DNA of 64,000 nt from Actinomadura opuntiae (GTDB lineage Bacteria > Actinomycetota > Actinomycetes > Streptosporangiales > Streptosporangiaceae), in NCBI RefSeq assembly GCF_030283205.1, contig NZ_JASNWF010000012.1, forward strand, positions 62,001-126,000, in the 5' to 3' direction. Under the pieces are notes generated by a model. The model was not told where the DNA came from and ran no database searches. It saw only the letters and a program-made list of their open reading frames with translations. Position 1 is the stretch's first letter; each line of letters begins with the position of its first letter. The translations under genes and the position numbers were made by a program. Below, in pieces: positions 41,248-49,586 of the stretch.

Positions 41248-41780
41248 CCGTCCACCCTCCATGTGGTGCTGTGATCAAGGCTCTCACCGGCCACGATGCC
41301 GATCGGCGGCCGGAACGGCGCGCCCGCGCGGCGCACCTGTCGATCACCGTACCCGCGGGCGCGGCGGCCATGCCGCCGCGCCGCTCGCCCGGCCTTTTCC
41401 CTCTTGGTCCGGCCGCGCGCGACATCGGGTGATATTTCCCTTGGACCGTCGAATGCAATATCAAGGCTTTACCTAACGCACGGTTTTGCCGCCACCCGGC
41501 GGCGGCGGGTTACCATCTTCTTCCCTGACGTCGATACCGCTCGGGATCTGAACTCAATTACCATCGGAGCACGGGCCGCACCGATGAGCTTTCCCGGTAG
41601 GCCGCGCCCCGTCATACCTTCAAACGAGATTTACCATCGCCGGTCGATGCCGCCGTGTTCCGCGGGTCGCCGGGCTCCGGCGACGCATCGGGTGCGGACC
41701 CGCGCGGTCCCGCACGGACCGCGCGCCGGCCACACCGATGCCGATCACGAATGCCGATCACGGACCAAGGGAGGACTGGC
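41248..41780. other. 533-bp intergenic region with repeated TTACCATC sites
   Basis: No ORF here has convincing coding character. It lies between the divergent SDR and aminotransferase genes and is partly AT-richer (41430-41640). It holds three exact copies of TTACCATC and must contain promoters for both genes. The length would allow a leader RNA or several operators. Confidence 0.6.
41510..41638 (+). repeat. three TTACCATC direct repeats
   Basis: Exact copies at 41510-41517, 41558-41565 and 41631-41638, all in the same direction, spaced 48 and 73 bp. They may be binding sites of a regulator of the aminotransferase/epimerase operon. No known consensus was matched. Confidence 0.5.
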
Positions 41781-43013
41781 ATGACGTACGTGGTGCCCTA
41801 CAGCGGTATCTCGAACCGGCTGGGCGAGGAGGAGATCAAGGCCGTCGGCGAGGCGCTGCGGCAGGACACGCTCGCGATGGGTCCGCGCGGCAAGGAGTTC
41901 GAGCGGCTGCTCGCCGAGCGGCTGGGCTCGCCGCACGCGCAGGCGACCAGCTCCTGCACGACCGCGCTGTTCCTGGCCGCCCAGGTGCTCGAGCTGCAGC
42001 CGGGCGACGAGGTGATCACGACCCCGCAGACGTTCTGGGTGACGACCTGGCCGCTGCAGGCCCGCGGCTGCGTCGTCAAGTTCGCCGACGTCGACCCCGA
42101 CACGCTCAACATCGACCCGACGACCATCGAGCCGCTCATCACCGAGCGGACCAAGTCGATCTGGGTCGTGCACTTCGGCGGCCAGGCCGTCGACATGGAC
42201 CCGGTCATGGAGATCGCGCGGCGGCATGGCCTCACCGTCGTCGAGGACTGCGCGCACGCCGCCGGCGCCACCTACAAGGGCCGCGCGCTCGGCACCATCG
42301 GCACCATCGGCTGCTTCAGCTTCCACTCGCTGAAAAACATGACCACCGGCGAGGGCGGCGCGTTCGTCACCCGCGACGACCGCTACGCCGAGATGGCGCG
42401 CGCCCTCGGCACGATCCACAACTACGGCGAGATGGTCGAGCGCGACGACCGGCGCATCGGCCCGCACGCCCAGCCCGCCTACTACAAGGACGCGCACGTC
42501 CTGCGGTCCTACACCCACGACTACGCCGGCGGCCGCTACCTCGTCGGCAACAACTTCCGGATGAGCGAGCTGTCCGCCGCGCTCGGCATCGTCCAGCTCG
42601 GCAAGCTCGACCGGCTCAACGGACGCCGCCGGGAGATCGCGCACCGGCTCGATGACGGGCTCAACGGGATCCGGGGCATCGGCGTCCAGTCCGAGAAGCC
42701 CTACGCCCACCACGTCTACCACCTCTACACGTGCTTCTACGACCCCGAGGTCGTCGGCGCCCCGAAGGACGACTTCATCCGCCATCTGCAGGAAAAGGAG
42801 GGAATCGAGATCGTCATCCGGTACTTCCCGATCCACCTGCTCCCGGAGTTCCGGGCGCTCGGACACCGCTACGGGGAGTGCCCGGTCGCCGAGAAGACCT
42901 ACTTCGAGCACCAGATCCAGCTGCCCATCTACGACCACCTCACCGACGCGCAGGTGGAGCACATGATCGCCGCGGTGCGCCGCGGCGTCGCCGAACTCGG
43001 CGGGGGCCGCTGA
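41781..43013 (+). CDS. DegT/DnrJ/EryC1/StrS-family PLP aminotransferase
   Basis: 410 aa; ATG with AGGGAGGA upstream. VPYSGISNRLGEEEIKAV start, ATSSCTTALFLAA (phosphate-binding), VVEDCAHAAGATYKG (Asp and His contacting PLP) and SFHSLKNMTTGEGGAFV with the PLP-binding Lys. The family aminates keto-sugars or inosose. A ~30-residue insertion (VERDDRRIGPHAQPAYYKDA) before HDYAGGRYLVGNNFRMSELS is noteworthy. An epimerase follows at 72 bp, suggesting amino-sugar or cyclitol synthesis. Precise product not deducible. Confidence 0.92.
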   Translation: MTYVVPYSGISNRLGEEEIKAVGEALRQDTLAMGPRGKEFERLLAERLGSPHAQATSSCTTALFLAAQVLELQPGDEVITTPQTFWVTTWPLQARGCVVKFADVDPDTLNIDPTTIEPLITERTKSIWVVHFGGQAVDMDPVMEIARRHGLTVVEDCAHAAGATYKGRALGTIGTIGCFSFHSLKNMTTGEGGAFVTRDDRYAEMARALGTIHNYGEMVERDDRRIGPHAQPAYYKDAHVLRSYTHDYAGGRYLVGNNFRMSELSAALGIVQLGKLDRLNGRRREIAHRLDDGLNGIRGIGVQSEKPYAHHVYHLYTCFYDPEVVGAPKDDFIRHLQEKEGIEIVIRYFPIHLLPEFRALGHRYGECPVAEKTYFEHQIQLPIYDHLTDAQVEHMIAAVRRGVAELGGGR

Positions 43014-43085
43014 CCCGGCCCCGCGCGTCCGCAACCAACCCCCTCGTGCGCCCGGCAGGGAGCACTTGACGTCTGGAGCCTCACC

Positions 43086-44090
43086 ATGGGCAAGGCATCG
43101 AACGGTTCACGCCCCCAGAGGAAGGTCGTCGCCGTCACCGGCGGCTCCGGCTTCGTCGGGAGCAATCTCGTGGCACGGCTGGTCGACGACGGACACGAGG
43201 TCGTCGTCGTCGACCTGGCCCAGCCGGCACCGGAGCTGGGCGCCCTGCCGGGCGTCCAGCACCGGCGCGCGGACCTGCGCGACTACGGCGAGACGCTGCT
43301 CGCGCTGCGCGGCGTCGACGTCGTCTACCACCTGGCGGGCAACGCCAGCGGCACCCTGTCCGTCCAGAACCCGAGGTTCGACTTCCAGGTCAACGGCCTC
43401 GGCACCTGCAACGTCGGCAACGCCTGCGTGGAGAACCAGGTCGGCCGGCTGGTGTACATGTCCTCGGCGATCGTCTACGGCACGCCGCAGACGTTCCCGA
43501 TGACCGAGGAGCACCCGATCGCCCCGTTCCTGCCGTACGGGGCGTCCAAGCTGTCCGGCGAGCTGACGCTGCGCAGCCTGCACGACGCGCTCGGGCTGCA
43601 GGTGATGATCGCGCGGTCGTTCGTGGTGTACGGGCCCGGCGAGGACCCGCGCACCGCCGGCGGGGAGGTGTCGCAGTTCCTGCGCTGGCAGCTGAACGAG
43701 CTGCCGATCCCCGTCGTCGGCGACATCGACCGCAAGACCCGCGACTTCGTGCACGTCGCGGACGTGTGCTCGGCGCTGATCACCATCGCCGACAACGGGG
43801 AGCCGGGGGAGGTCTACAACATGGGCAGCGGGCGCGAGGTGTCCATGCGGGCCCTCGCCGACGCCGTCGCGGTCGCCACCGGCAAGCCGTCGCGGCTGAA
43901 GCCGGACGAGTCGGAGCTGGCCGACAGCTTCCGGCTGGTGGCCGACATCTCCAAGCTGCGCGGCATCGGGTACGAGCCGAAGATCACGCTGGCGGCGGGC
44001 CTGAGGTCGCTCGCCGAGCATCTCGGCCCGTTCCCCGAGCTGCCCAGCGTGACCGTCGCCTTCAGTCGCGAGCCCGCGCTGAAGGCGTGA
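43086..44090 (+). CDS. NAD-dependent epimerase/dehydratase (extended SDR)
   Basis: 334 aa. TGGSGFVGSNLVARLVDDGH is the NAD motif; VVYHLAGNASG, YMSSAIVYG and YGASKLSGEL (Tyr-Lys) the active site; VYGPGEDPRTAGG and DFVHVADVCSAL are UDP-sugar epimerase-type signatures. Likely works on a nucleotide sugar with the aminotransferase upstream. ATG 43086 after GGAGCC. Cytoplasmic. Confidence 0.93.
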   Translation: MGKASNGSRPQRKVVAVTGGSGFVGSNLVARLVDDGHEVVVVDLAQPAPELGALPGVQHRRADLRDYGETLLALRGVDVVYHLAGNASGTLSVQNPRFDFQVNGLGTCNVGNACVENQVGRLVYMSSAIVYGTPQTFPMTEEHPIAPFLPYGASKLSGELTLRSLHDALGLQVMIARSFVVYGPGEDPRTAGGEVSQFLRWQLNELPIPVVGDIDRKTRDFVHVADVCSALITIADNGEPGEVYNMGSGREVSMRALADAVAVATGKPSRLKPDESELADSFRLVADISKLRGIGYEPKITLAAGLRSLAEHLGPFPELPSVTVAFSREPALKA

Positions 44091-44315
44091 CCGCCGCCCG
44101 GCGGCCGCGCCGCGCCCCGGCCGGTCCGGTCGTGTCGGCCGGTCCGCTGTAGGAACGTTCCAAGACAGTCACTCCCGATGGCCCGCGCGAGCGTGCCCGG
44201 CACCGTGCCGGGGCGCCGATCGCGCGGGCCCTCGGTTCCCGCCCGCGCCCGCCGGCCCCGAGCGGCGGCCCTGCGGCGGGCGGAGCACCGCACCCACACC
44301 CCAGGGGAGTCGAGC

Positions 44316-45542
44316 ATGCCCAGAAGCAGGACACGAGGGCCCCGCGCGGGCACCGACGACGCCGGCGCCGGCCCCCCGGCGCCGCCGGCGGCCGGCCGCG
44401 GCCGGGCCGCGCGGCTCGCCGTCGGCACGATCTTCTTCGCCAACGGAGCCGCGTTCTCCACCTGGGCCGCCCGGGTGCCCGACGTCCGGGACGCCCTGGA
44501 GCTGTCCCCCGGCCAGCTGTCGATCGCGCTGACCGGCCTCGCCGCCGGCGCCTTAGCGGGACTGCCGCTGGCCGGCCTGCTGGTCGCCCGGCTCGGCAGC
44601 CGCCGCATCCTGGCCGGCGCCGGCATCTACCTCGGCGCGCTGCCGCTGGTCGCGCTGGCCCCGCGGCTGAGCTGGCTGACCGGGGCGCTCACCGCGTTCT
44701 CCGTCGCCAACAGCGTCGTGGACGTCGCCATGAACACCCAGGGCGCCCTCGCCGAGCGGCTCAGCGCCCGCCCGCTGATGGGCGGCTTCCACGCCATGTT
44801 CAGCCTCGGCGGCGTCACCGGCGCTGCGGCCGGCGGCTTCGCGGCGCACGCCGGGCTCAACCCCGAGACGCACTTCCTGCTGGTCGCCGTGCTGCTGTCC
44901 ACGCTGTGCGCGGTCGCCACCGCGTTCCTGCCGCCCGACCCGCCGAACGCGGGCGGGCCCGGGCCGTCGCTGGCCCGCCCCGGCCGCGGCGTGTGGACGC
45001 CCGGCCTGGTGGCGTTCTGCGCCCTGATGGGGGAGGGGACGGTGAACGACTGGGGGTCGGTGTACCTGCGCGACGTCACCGGCGCGCCGCCCTGGCTGGC
45101 CGCCGCCGGGTTCGCGGTGTTCTCCGCCGGGATGGTGGTCGGGCGGCTCGCCGCCGACCGGATCCGCGCCCGCACCGGCTCGCACCGGTTCCTGTTCGGC
45201 TGCGCGACGCTCGCCGCGTCCGGCGCCGTGGTCGCGCTCGCGCTGCCGTTCACCTGGACGAGCCTGGCCGGCTACGCGCTGATCGGGCTCGGGCTGGCCG
45301 CCGTCGTCCCGGTCACCTTCAGCCACGTGGCGCGGCGCGCGCCCGGCGCGCCCGGGCCCGCGATCGCCGCCGCGTCCACCATCGGCTACGTCGGGTTCCT
45401 GGCCGGGCCGCCGATCATCGGCGCGCTCACCGGGACCGCCGGGCTGCACGCGGTGATGGTGGTCTTCCTCGCCCTGATGGTCGTGGTGGTGGCGCTGGCG
45501 CCGCGGCTGCGCGAGGACTTCGCGCCGGAGCGGCTCTCCTAG
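44316..45542 (+). CDS. MFS transporter, YbjJ-like
   Basis: 408 aa from the ATG at 44316 with AGGGGAG upstream; earlier in-frame starts are GC-rich non-coding. A disordered Arg/Gly/Pro-rich start (~35 residues) precedes 12 helices: FFANGAAFSTWAARVPDVRD, ANSVVDVAMNTQGALAERL (helix 4-5 region) and GEGTVNDWGSVYLRDVTGAP mark the YbjJ/fucose-permease-like group. Substrate unknown. It may follow the sugar genes upstream as an exporter, but there is a 225-bp gap. Confidence 0.9.
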   Translation: MPRSRTRGPRAGTDDAGAGPPAPPAAGRGRAARLAVGTIFFANGAAFSTWAARVPDVRDALELSPGQLSIALTGLAAGALAGLPLAGLLVARLGSRRILAGAGIYLGALPLVALAPRLSWLTGALTAFSVANSVVDVAMNTQGALAERLSARPLMGGFHAMFSLGGVTGAAAGGFAAHAGLNPETHFLLVAVLLSTLCAVATAFLPPDPPNAGGPGPSLARPGRGVWTPGLVAFCALMGEGTVNDWGSVYLRDVTGAPPWLAAAGFAVFSAGMVVGRLAADRIRARTGSHRFLFGCATLAASGAVVALALPFTWTSLAGYALIGLGLAAVVPVTFSHVARRAPGAPGPAIAAASTIGYVGFLAGPPIIGALTGTAGLHAVMVVFLALMVVVVALAPRLREDFAPERLS

Positions 45543-45582
45543 AGTGGGCACCGCCCGTCCCCGACCGTGAAAGGCGTGCGCC

Positions 45583-46173
45583 ATGCCCCTGGCCGTCTGC
45601 GTGTTCTGCTCCTCCAGTACCAAGATCGACCGGCGCTACGTCGACCTCGCCGCCGAGGTCGGGGACGAGCTGGCCCGCCGCGGGCACAGCCTGGTCAGCG
45701 GCGGCGGACGGGTCTCGTGCATGGGCGCCGTCGCCCGCGCCGCCCGGGCCGGCGGCGCCCGCACCGTCGGGGTGATCCCCGAGGGGCTGGTCGACCTCGA
45801 GGTCTCCGACGACGACAGCGACGAGCTGGTCGTCACGCACGACATGCGCAGCCGCAAGGGGGAGATGGACCGGCGCAGCGACGCGTTCCTGATCCTGCCG
45901 GGCGGCATCGGCACGCTGGAGGAGCTGTTCGAGATCTGGACGGCCCGGACGCTCGGCATGCACGACAAGGCGGTGGTGGTCCTCGACCCGACCGGCGTGT
46001 ACGAGCCGCTCCGCGAGCTGATGAAGGGGCTCACCGAGCAGGGCTTCGCCCGTCCGAAGATCTGGGACGCGATCGGCTGGACGGCGTCGGTGCCCGAGGC
46101 GTTCGATCTGCTGGAACGGTCCCAGCCGCGGATCGGGATGAGCGTCGAGGACTACGCGGAGGCCGAGCTGTGA
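45583..46173 (+). CDS. LOG-family (TIGR00730) protein, short form
   Basis: 196 aa. AVCVFCSSSTKIDRRYVDLA, LVSGGGRVSCMGAVARAA and LPGGIGTLEELFEIW give the LOG fold; the usual GGGxxGLMG is altered to GGGRVSCMG. EMDRRSDAF has the Arg-x-x-Met-like region for phosphate. Forty bp after the MFS gene and likely co-transcribed. Second LOG paralogue in the window. Confidence 0.9.
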   Translation: MPLAVCVFCSSSTKIDRRYVDLAAEVGDELARRGHSLVSGGGRVSCMGAVARAARAGGARTVGVIPEGLVDLEVSDDDSDELVVTHDMRSRKGEMDRRSDAFLILPGGIGTLEELFEIWTARTLGMHDKAVVVLDPTGVYEPLRELMKGLTEQGFARPKIWDAIGWTASVPEAFDLLERSQPRIGMSVEDYAEAEL

Positions 46174-46231
46174 GCCCCGCGGGGCCCCGAGCCCAAGATT
46201 GTCCTGGGGGTTTGCCGTTCGGCAGATGATC

Positions 46232-46253
46232 GTTCACCTCCGGTTCAGCGCCG
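46232..46253 (+). promoter_or_regulatory. PHO box (two 11-bp direct repeats) upstream of phoX-like gene
   Basis: GTTCACCTCCG (46232-46242) followed without gap by GTTCAGCGCCG (46243-46253). Streptomyces PhoP binds direct repeats of 11 bp beginning GTTCA; this fits that site. It is 45 bp before the phosphatase ATG. Predicts PhoR-PhoP induction under phosphate starvation. Confidence 0.82.
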
Positions 46254-46298
46254 GCCGCGACGCTCCTGCGTGATCCCCTCATGCTGAAGGAGACCACC

Positions 46299-47615
46299 AT
46301 GTCCGTGACCCGTCGCGGTGTCATGAAGGGCGGCGCGGCCGGCGCGCTGTCCATCGCCCTTGCCGGGAGCCTCGACTCCGTCTTCCAGACGTCCGCGGGC
46401 GCCGATACCGGCGAGGCCTACGGCTACGGCCCGCTGATCCCCGATCCCAAGGGCGTGCTGGACCTGCCCGCGGGCTTCTCCTACAAGACCCTGTCGACCG
46501 AGGGCGACCCGATCTCCGACGGCGTCGTCGTCCCGGGGCACCACGACGGCACGGCCACCGTCCCCGGCGGCAAGCCGGGCAACACGCGGCTCGTCCGCAA
46601 CCACGAGCAGAGCAACAACGGCACCCGCGCCGTGGCGCCCGCCGCGCTCACCTACGACCCGGCGGCCAACGGCGGCACGACCACGCTGGAGGTCGACAAG
46701 GACGGCGACCTGCTGTCGCAGTACGTGAGCCTGGCCGGGACGTCCACGAACTGCGCCGGCGGACGCACCCCGTGGGGCACCTGGCTGACCTGCGAGGAGA
46801 CCGAGGGGTTCACCGGTCAGACCAAGAGCCACGGCTGGGTCTTCGAGGTCGACCCGCATGGCAAGCGCACCAAGCCCGTCCCGCTGACGGGGCTCGGCCG
46901 CTTCGCCCATGAGGCCGTCGCCGTCGACCCCGACACCCTCACCGCCTACCTCACCGAGGACGCGCACGGCCCGTTCGGCCTGTTCTACCGGTTCCGCCCG
47001 CGCGCGCACCGCGGCGACTACCACGCCTACCTTCAGGGCGGACGGCTCGAGGCGATGAACGTCCGGGGCGTCCCGGACCTGTCGGTCGTCCAGGAGCCGG
47101 GCACCAAGCTGCACTGCCGCTGGGTGGCCGTGCCGGACCCGTCGGCGAAGACCGAGTCGACCCGCATGCAGTTCGACTCCATCACCCGCAGCCAGAAGCT
47201 CGAAGGCGCCTGGTGGGGCCACGGCAAGGCGTACTTCGTCTGCTCCTACTCCCACAAGGCCGACGGCGGCGCCGCCGACCACGCCGGGCAGGTGTGGACC
47301 TACGACCCGCGCAAGAACGAGATCGAGCTGCAGCTGGTGTTCAAGCCGGGCGGCAAGTTCGACGGCCCTGACAACATCACCGTCTCCCCGTACGGCGGCG
47401 GCGTGATGCTGGCCGAGGACGGCGACGGCGAGCAGCACCTCGTCGGCACCACCAAGGCCGGCAAGCCGTTCGCGATGGCCCGCAACGCCCTCAACGGCAG
47501 CGAGTTCACCGGCGTGACCTTCTCCCTGGACGGCCGCATCCTGTTCGCCAACCGGCAGGAGGGCCCCGGCGTCACCTTCGCGATCACCGGTCCCTGGTAC
47601 AAGATCCGCGGCTGA
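46299..47615 (+). CDS. phoX: PhoX-family secreted alkaline phosphatase
   Basis: 438 aa from ATG 46299, with AAGGAG upstream. Tat-type signal with TRRGVMKGGAAGALSIAL and cleavage near SAGADTG. PhoX/DUF839 beta-propeller regions: LVRNHEQSNNGT, GGRTPWGTWLTCEETEGF (Cys/Glu metal ligands), LGRFAHEAVAVDPDTLTAYL and DGPDNITVSPYGGGVMLAED. Ca2+/Fe3+ phosphatase releasing Pi from phosphoesters outside the cell; shorter than the ~680-aa forms but complete in the propeller signatures. Behind a PHO box. Confidence 0.92.
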   Translation: MSVTRRGVMKGGAAGALSIALAGSLDSVFQTSAGADTGEAYGYGPLIPDPKGVLDLPAGFSYKTLSTEGDPISDGVVVPGHHDGTATVPGGKPGNTRLVRNHEQSNNGTRAVAPAALTYDPAANGGTTTLEVDKDGDLLSQYVSLAGTSTNCAGGRTPWGTWLTCEETEGFTGQTKSHGWVFEVDPHGKRTKPVPLTGLGRFAHEAVAVDPDTLTAYLTEDAHGPFGLFYRFRPRAHRGDYHAYLQGGRLEAMNVRGVPDLSVVQEPGTKLHCRWVAVPDPSAKTESTRMQFDSITRSQKLEGAWWGHGKAYFVCSYSHKADGGAADHAGQVWTYDPRKNEIELQLVFKPGGKFDGPDNITVSPYGGGVMLAEDGDGEQHLVGTTKAGKPFAMARNALNGSEFTGVTFSLDGRILFANRQEGPGVTFAITGPWYKIRG

Positions 47616-47651
47616 GCCCGGCTCGGCGGCCGGACGGGCATCGTCGCCCGG

Positions 47652-47999
47652 CTATGCGAGGCCGCGGCGGGTGGCGGTTGGGGGGCGGGTGCCGCGGATG
47701 GAGGCGACCATGTCGAGGACCTGGCGGACGCCGTCCGCCTGCGGCGCGGGTACGCGGAACACGGTCGCGCCCAGCCAGGCGTAGACGGACGCGGCGGCCA
47801 TCAGCCCGGGGTCGGGGTCCGCCGCGTCCGACTCCAGCGCCACCAGGACGGCGCCGGACGGCCCGGCCCGCTCCACCAGTTCGCTCACCCGCGCCGCCGG
47901 CGGCGCCGTGCCCGCGTCCACGGTCCCGTCCGGCGCCGGTTCCGGCCCGGTCAGGATCGTGCTCTCCCGCGTCCGCGCGCCGTGCTCGTGCAACCCCAT
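47652..47999 (-). CDS. small protein with dihydropteroate synthase-like C-terminus
   Basis: 115 aa from ATG 47999. First ~45 residues are polar (EHGARTRESTILTGPEPAPD). The second half, VLVALESDAADPDPG and ASVYAWLGATVFRVPAPQAD followed by VRQVLDMVASIRGTRPP, resembles the last strand-helix of DHPS-type barrels but the catalytic N-terminal parts are missing. It stands where folP2 (Rv1207) occurs in the mycobacterial order, next to the Rv1209-like gene. May be a remnant or a small partner protein; no pterin-binding motif is present. Confidence 0.62.
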   Translation of the reverse strand: MGLHEHGARTRESTILTGPEPAPDGTVDAGTAPPAARVSELVERAGPSGAVLVALESDAADPDPGLMAAASVYAWLGATVFRVPAPQADGVRQVLDMVASIRGTRPPTATRRGLA

Positions 48000-48053
48000 G
48001 CGCCCAAGCGTGGCACGATCGGGGGTGGGGAGTCGCGAGGAGATCGGAGCGAG

Positions 48054-48518
48054 ATGTTGGTCGTGGTCTTCGTGCTGGCGGGCCTGGCCGTGCTGGGCTC
48101 CGTCGTCGTCCTCGCGATGGGCCGGGGCGGGGAGCTGACCGAGGCGCACCCCGACCATCCGCCGCTGCCGCTCGGCGACGGCCGGCACGTCACGCCGCGG
48201 GACGTCCTCGCGCTGCGCCTGCCCCGCGCGTTCTGGGGGTACCAGGCGCCCGTGGCCGACCAGGCGTTCCGCGACCTCGCCCGTGCCCTCGCCGAGCGCG
48301 ACGCCCGGGTGGCGGCGCTGGAGCGGCGGCTCGACGACCTGCGCCACGGCGCCCCGATGGCGCCCGAGCCCGAGCGCATCGGCGCGCTGCACGGCCTGAA
48401 CGACCCGCATTTCCCCGAGCAGGACGCCCCGCCGATCCGGCTGCGGAAGGATCCGGAGCGGCAGAAGGCGGAGGACGAGCCCGAAACGGGCAAGGACGGG
48501 CCATGGGAAATTCCGTGA
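48054..48518 (+). CDS. DivIVA-domain-like membrane protein (Rv1209-like)
   Basis: 154 aa from ATG 48054, with GGAG four bases upstream. One N-terminal membrane helix (MLVVVFVLAGLAVLGSVVVL), then DVLALRLPRAFWGYQAPVAD-QAFRDLARALAERDARVAAL, which has the DivIVA-like short-helix plus coiled-coil signature seen in Rv1209-type proteins, and a charged tail. Location and synteny with tag and the Rv1211 family support the assignment. Possible cell-envelope/pole protein. Overlaps the next gene by 16 bp. Confidence 0.75.
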   Translation: MLVVVFVLAGLAVLGSVVVLAMGRGGELTEAHPDHPPLPLGDGRHVTPRDVLALRLPRAFWGYQAPVADQAFRDLARALAERDARVAALERRLDDLRHGAPMAPEPERIGALHGLNDPHFPEQDAPPIRLRKDPERQKAEDEPETGKDGPWEIP

Positions 48519-48949
48519 GCGAGGTCGCCGTGCACGCCGAGGCGTTCTGCGACGCCCCGCCGAAACGGCTCTTCGAGGTCCTCACCGACTGGCCGCGGCA
48601 CGCCGAGTGGATGCCGTTCACCCGCGCCGAGGGCGGCCGCGAGGTCGGCGCGGAGCTGCGCGCGTGGACGGGGATCGGCCCGGCCGGCTTCCTCGACACC
48701 ATGGTCGTCACCGACTGGCGGGACGGGCGCTTCGTCGCCGTCCGGCACACCGGGCGCGTGGTGCGCGGCGAGGCATGGTTCGAGGTGCTCCCGTACGGCG
48801 GGGGCTCCCGGGTGGTGTGGGCGGAACGCGTCGACCTGCCCCTCGGCGTCCTCGGCCGCGCCGGCTGGCTCGTCGCGGGCCCGGTCGTCAAGGCGTTCAT
48901 GACCATCGGCCTGCGCAGGCTGGCGGCACTGGCGGCCGCCCCTTCCTGA
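48503..48949 (+). CDS. SRPBCC-superfamily protein (polyketide cyclase/START-like)
   Basis: 148 aa from ATG 48503; a GTG at 48515 overlapping the upstream stop (GTGA) is also possible. Sequence: VAVHAEAFCDAPPKRLFEVL, TDWPRHAEWMPFTRAEGG, then beta strands and a C-terminal helix (VAGPVVKAFMTIGLRRLAAL), which is the helix-grip fold. It binds a hydrophobic ligand; ligand unknown. In an operon with the DivIVA-like gene and probably tag. Confidence 0.88.
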   Translation: MGNSVSEVAVHAEAFCDAPPKRLFEVLTDWPRHAEWMPFTRAEGGREVGAELRAWTGIGPAGFLDTMVVTDWRDGRFVAVRHTGRVVRGEAWFEVLPYGGGSRVVWAERVDLPLGVLGRAGWLVAGPVVKAFMTIGLRRLAALAAAPS

Positions 48950-49004
48950 GCCGGCGTCGTTCCGCCGGATTCGTTCTGTCGTGGGCATGCGGTAGAACGG
49001 GCCG

Positions 49005-49586
49005 GTGAGCACCGCGATCCGAGGCGAGGACGGGCTGGCCCGCTGCCCGTGGGGGCTGTCGGCCCCCGACTACGTCGCCTACCACGACGAGGAATGGGGC
49101 CGTCCGGTCCGCGACGACCAGGGCCTGTACGAGCGGCTGTGCCTGGAGGCGTTCCAGTCGGGGCTGTCCTGGCTGACGATCCTGCGCAAGCGCGAGGGGT
49201 TCCGCGCCGCCTTCTGCGGCTTCGACCCCGAGAAGGTCGCCGCGTTCGGGCCCGGGGACGTCGAGCGGCTGATGGCCGACGTGTCGATCGTCCGCAATCG
49301 CGCGAAGATCGACGCGGCGATCAACAACGCCCGCGCCGCGCTCGACCTGCCCGGCGGCCTGGCCGCCACCGCATGGCGCTACGCCGACCCCGACGCCCCC
49401 GCATACGCCGACATGTCCGATGTTCCGGCGTACACCGACAACTCCAAGGCCCTCGCCAAGGAGCTGAAGCGGCACGGCTTCCGCTTCGTCGGCCCCACCA
49501 CCGCCTACGCCCTCATGCAGGCCTGCGGCCTCGTCGACGACCACCTGACCGGGTGCGCCTTTCGCGGCCGGGGGATGAAGCCCTGA
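49005..49586 (+). CDS. tag: DNA-3-methyladenine glycosylase I
   Basis: 193 aa, GTG start at 49005. RCPWGLSAPDYVAYHDEEWG (zinc Cys and His, catalytic Glu region), EAFQSGLSWLTILRKREGFR (helix-hairpin, substrate pocket) and GPTTAYALMQACGLVDDHLT followed by GC (zinc ligands). Removes 3-methyladenine from alkylated DNA by base excision. Matches tagA/Rv1210 in the syntenic order. Confidence 0.95.
   Translation: MSTAIRGEDGLARCPWGLSAPDYVAYHDEEWGRPVRDDQGLYERLCLEAFQSGLSWLTILRKREGFRAAFCGFDPEKVAAFGPGDVERLMADVSIVRNRAKIDAAINNARAALDLPGGLAATAWRYADPDAPAYADMSDVPAYTDNSKALAKELKRHGFRFVGPTTAYALMQACGLVDDHLTGCAFRGRGMKP

Noticed and set aside
41296..41784. ORF of 162 codons upstream of the aminotransferase
   Set aside because: Arg/Pro-rich, no ribosome site, no domain, and it lies in a region with repeats that look regulatory.
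47652..47999. functional dihydropteroate synthase (folP)
   Set aside because: Only 115 residues with weak similarity to the end of the fold; pterin and pABA binding motifs are absent.
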